Source: Chloroflexota bacterium (GTDB lineage Bacteria > Chloroflexota > UBA5177 > JANWHV01). From it: DNA of 6,918 bases. The stretch spans positions 1 to 6,918 of the forward strand of contig JAICHN010000282.1 in the NCBI GenBank assembly GCA_025924845.1, in the 5' to 3' direction. Each line of letters starts with the position of its first letter. Positions within the stretch are counted from its first letter, which is position 1. Under the pieces are notes generated by a model. The model made no database searches. It saw nothing but the letters and a program-made list of their open reading frames with translations, and was not told the origin of the DNA. Of this stretch, positions 5,666-6,918 are shown in pieces. A program made the translations under genes and the position numbers.

Positions 5666-6918
5666 ATGGCCGAGGCCTATCTGAACTACATCGGGGGGCA
5701 ATGGCTGCCCGCTCGCTCCGGAAACACCTTCGAGAGCCGCAACCCAGCGCACCCCAGTGAGGTGATCGGGGTGTTTCCGCGCTCGGGTGGGGCCGATGTC
5801 GCGGCCGCCGTGACCGCGGCGGCGGAGGCACACCGATCCTGGCGTTTGACGCCCGCACCTCACCGAGGCGAGGTCGTCTTGAAAGCGGCCTTGATTATCG
5901 AGCAGCGCAAGGAAGAGCTTGCCCGACTGATGACCCGTGAGATGGGCAAGGTGCTGGCCGAATCACGAGGCGATGTCCAGGAAGCGATCGACATGGGCAA
6001 ATACATCGCGGGTGAAGGACGCCGCTTTACGGGGCAGACCGTGCCATCTGAATTGCGCGACAAATTCGCCATGCTCATTCGCGACTCGATCGGCGTGGTG
6101 GGATTGATCACACCCTGGAACTTTCCCCTCGCCATTCCATCCTGGAAGATCTTCCCCGCGCTCCTCTGCGGCAACGGCATCGTGTTCAAGCCCGCCGAAG
6201 ATACCCCTGCCGTGGCTACCGAGTTCGTGCGCATCCTGCAAGAGGCAGGCGTGCCGCCCGGCGTCCTCAATATCGTCCATGGTTACGGCCCCGAAGCCGG
6301 CAAACCCCTCCTGGAAGATCCCCGCGTACGCATGATCTCTTTCACCGGCTCCAGCGAGGTGGGCCGGTTGATCGCCGAGCAAGCCGGCAAGGCGCTCAAG
6401 CGCGTGTCCCTTGAGCTGGGTGGTAAGAATGCGATCGTCGTAATGGATGACGCGGACGTCGATCTGGTGGTGGACGGGGCCTTGTGGGGCGGCTTCGGCA
6501 CCTCCGGCCAGCGCTGCACCGCCAGCAGTCGGCTTATCGTGCAGCAAGGGATCGAGGGCAAGGTGACCGAGGCCCTGGTCGAGCGAGTGCGTTCGCTGAA
6601 AGTGGGTGATGGTCTTGATCCCGACGTGGATGTGGGGCCGCTGATTAATCGCGAGCAACTGGACCGAGTTCATCACTACACCGAAGTCGGCACCGGCGAG
6701 GGCGCTCGCCTCCTTACGGGCGGTAAGCTGCTGGCCGATCAATTGGACAATGGTTACTTCTATGCCCCAACCCTGTTCGATAAGGTAGACTCTTCGATGC
6801 GCATCGCACAGGAGGAGATTTTCGGCCCGACCGTGGCGATTATGGGCGTGAAGGACTTCGATCAGGCGATCGAGGTAGCCACCGGTACCGAGTATGGGTT
6901 GTCCCTTTCGATCTACAC
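5666..6918 (+). CDS. NAD(P)-dependent aldehyde dehydrogenase (C-terminus beyond window)
   Basis: The visible 417 residues are most of an ALDH-superfamily enzyme (usually about 480-500), which oxidises an aldehyde to the carboxylate in the cytoplasm. The opening [13 protein letters not shown] is the typical ALDH N-terminus. The oxyanion Asn is N152 in TPWNFP, the cofactor-binding Lys is K175 in VFKPAE, and the glycine turn of the Rossmann fold is SFTGSSEVG (225-233). The general base is E250 in LELGGKN, the nucleophile is C284 in GQRCTAS, and the EEIFGP loop is at 383-388. All catalytic elements are present. [17 protein letters not shown] (91-107) and the stretch around [14 protein letters not shown] (157-170) recall a group often annotated as semialdehyde dehydrogenase (2-oxoglutarate or aminoadipate semialdehyde), but the substrate cannot be set from sequence. 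The ATG at 5666 has AAGGA (5650-5654) 11 bases upstream, a slightly long spacing. About 65-80 residues are missing at the right edge. It is probably cotranscribed with the two genes before it. Confidence 0.94.
   Translation, partial: MAEAYLNYIGGQWLPARSGNTFESRNPAHPSEVIGVFPRSGGADVAAAVTAAAEAHRSWRLTPAPHRGEVVLKAALIIEQRKEELARLMTREMGKVLAESRGDVQEAIDMGKYIAGEGRRFTGQTVPSELRDKFAMLIRDSIGVVGLITPWNFPLAIPSWKIFPALLCGNGIVFKPAEDTPAVATEFVRILQEAGVPPGVLNIVHGYGPEAGKPLLEDPRVRMISFTGSSEVGRLIAEQAGKALKRVSLELGGKNAIVVMDDADVDLVVDGALWGGFGTSGQRCTASSRLIVQQGIEGKVTEALVERVRSLKVGDGLDPDVDVGPLINREQLDRVHHYTEVGTGEGARLLTGGKLLADQLDNGYFYAPTLFDKVDSSMRIAQEEIFGPTVAIMGVKDFDQAIEVATGTEYGLSLSIY

Noticed and set aside
5963..6742. 259-codon minus-strand ORF
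   Set aside because: It is antisense to the aldehyde dehydrogenase, which carries every catalytic motif on the plus strand.
1..6918. CRISPR arrays, tRNA/rRNA genes, insertion sequences
   Set aside because: I saw no regularly spaced direct repeats, cloverleaf-like segments, transposase motifs or terminal inverted repeats on either strand.

Overview
The window is GC-rich bacterial chromosome with tightly packed genes. It reads as ordinary core and housekeeping DNA; I see no mobile element, CRISPR array or RNA gene. The beta clamp and RecF sequences resemble those of Chloroflexota as I remember them. The exported protease has an N-terminal layout I know from Actinobacteria and Ktedonobacteria-like Chloroflexota. 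Chloroflexota is therefore my best guess, but it rests on memory and not on a search.

Left half, minus strand (3385 down to 1): dnaN (sliding clamp), then recF after a 4-base gap, then a 97-base gap and a rhomboid intramembrane protease with an N-terminal TPR domain. The rhomboid gene runs off the left edge before its catalytic serine. dnaN and recF form the classic replication/repair pair, but dnaA is not beside them. The rhomboid may be a third gene of the same transcript.

Middle (3386-3565): a 180-base divergent intergenic region with strong Shine-Dalgarno sequences at both ends. It also holds a candidate pair of divergent promoters whose -10 hexamers overlap almost completely.

Right half, plus strand (3566 to 6918): a membrane-anchored or secreted subtilisin-like (S8) protease, a small 82-residue protein of a poorly characterised family, and an NAD(P)-dependent aldehyde dehydrogenase cut by the right edge. 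The gaps are 10 and 23 bases, so the three are probably cotranscribed. A functional link between them is not evident. The least explained item is the small protein next to the protease. No convincing new system is visible; the findings are modest.
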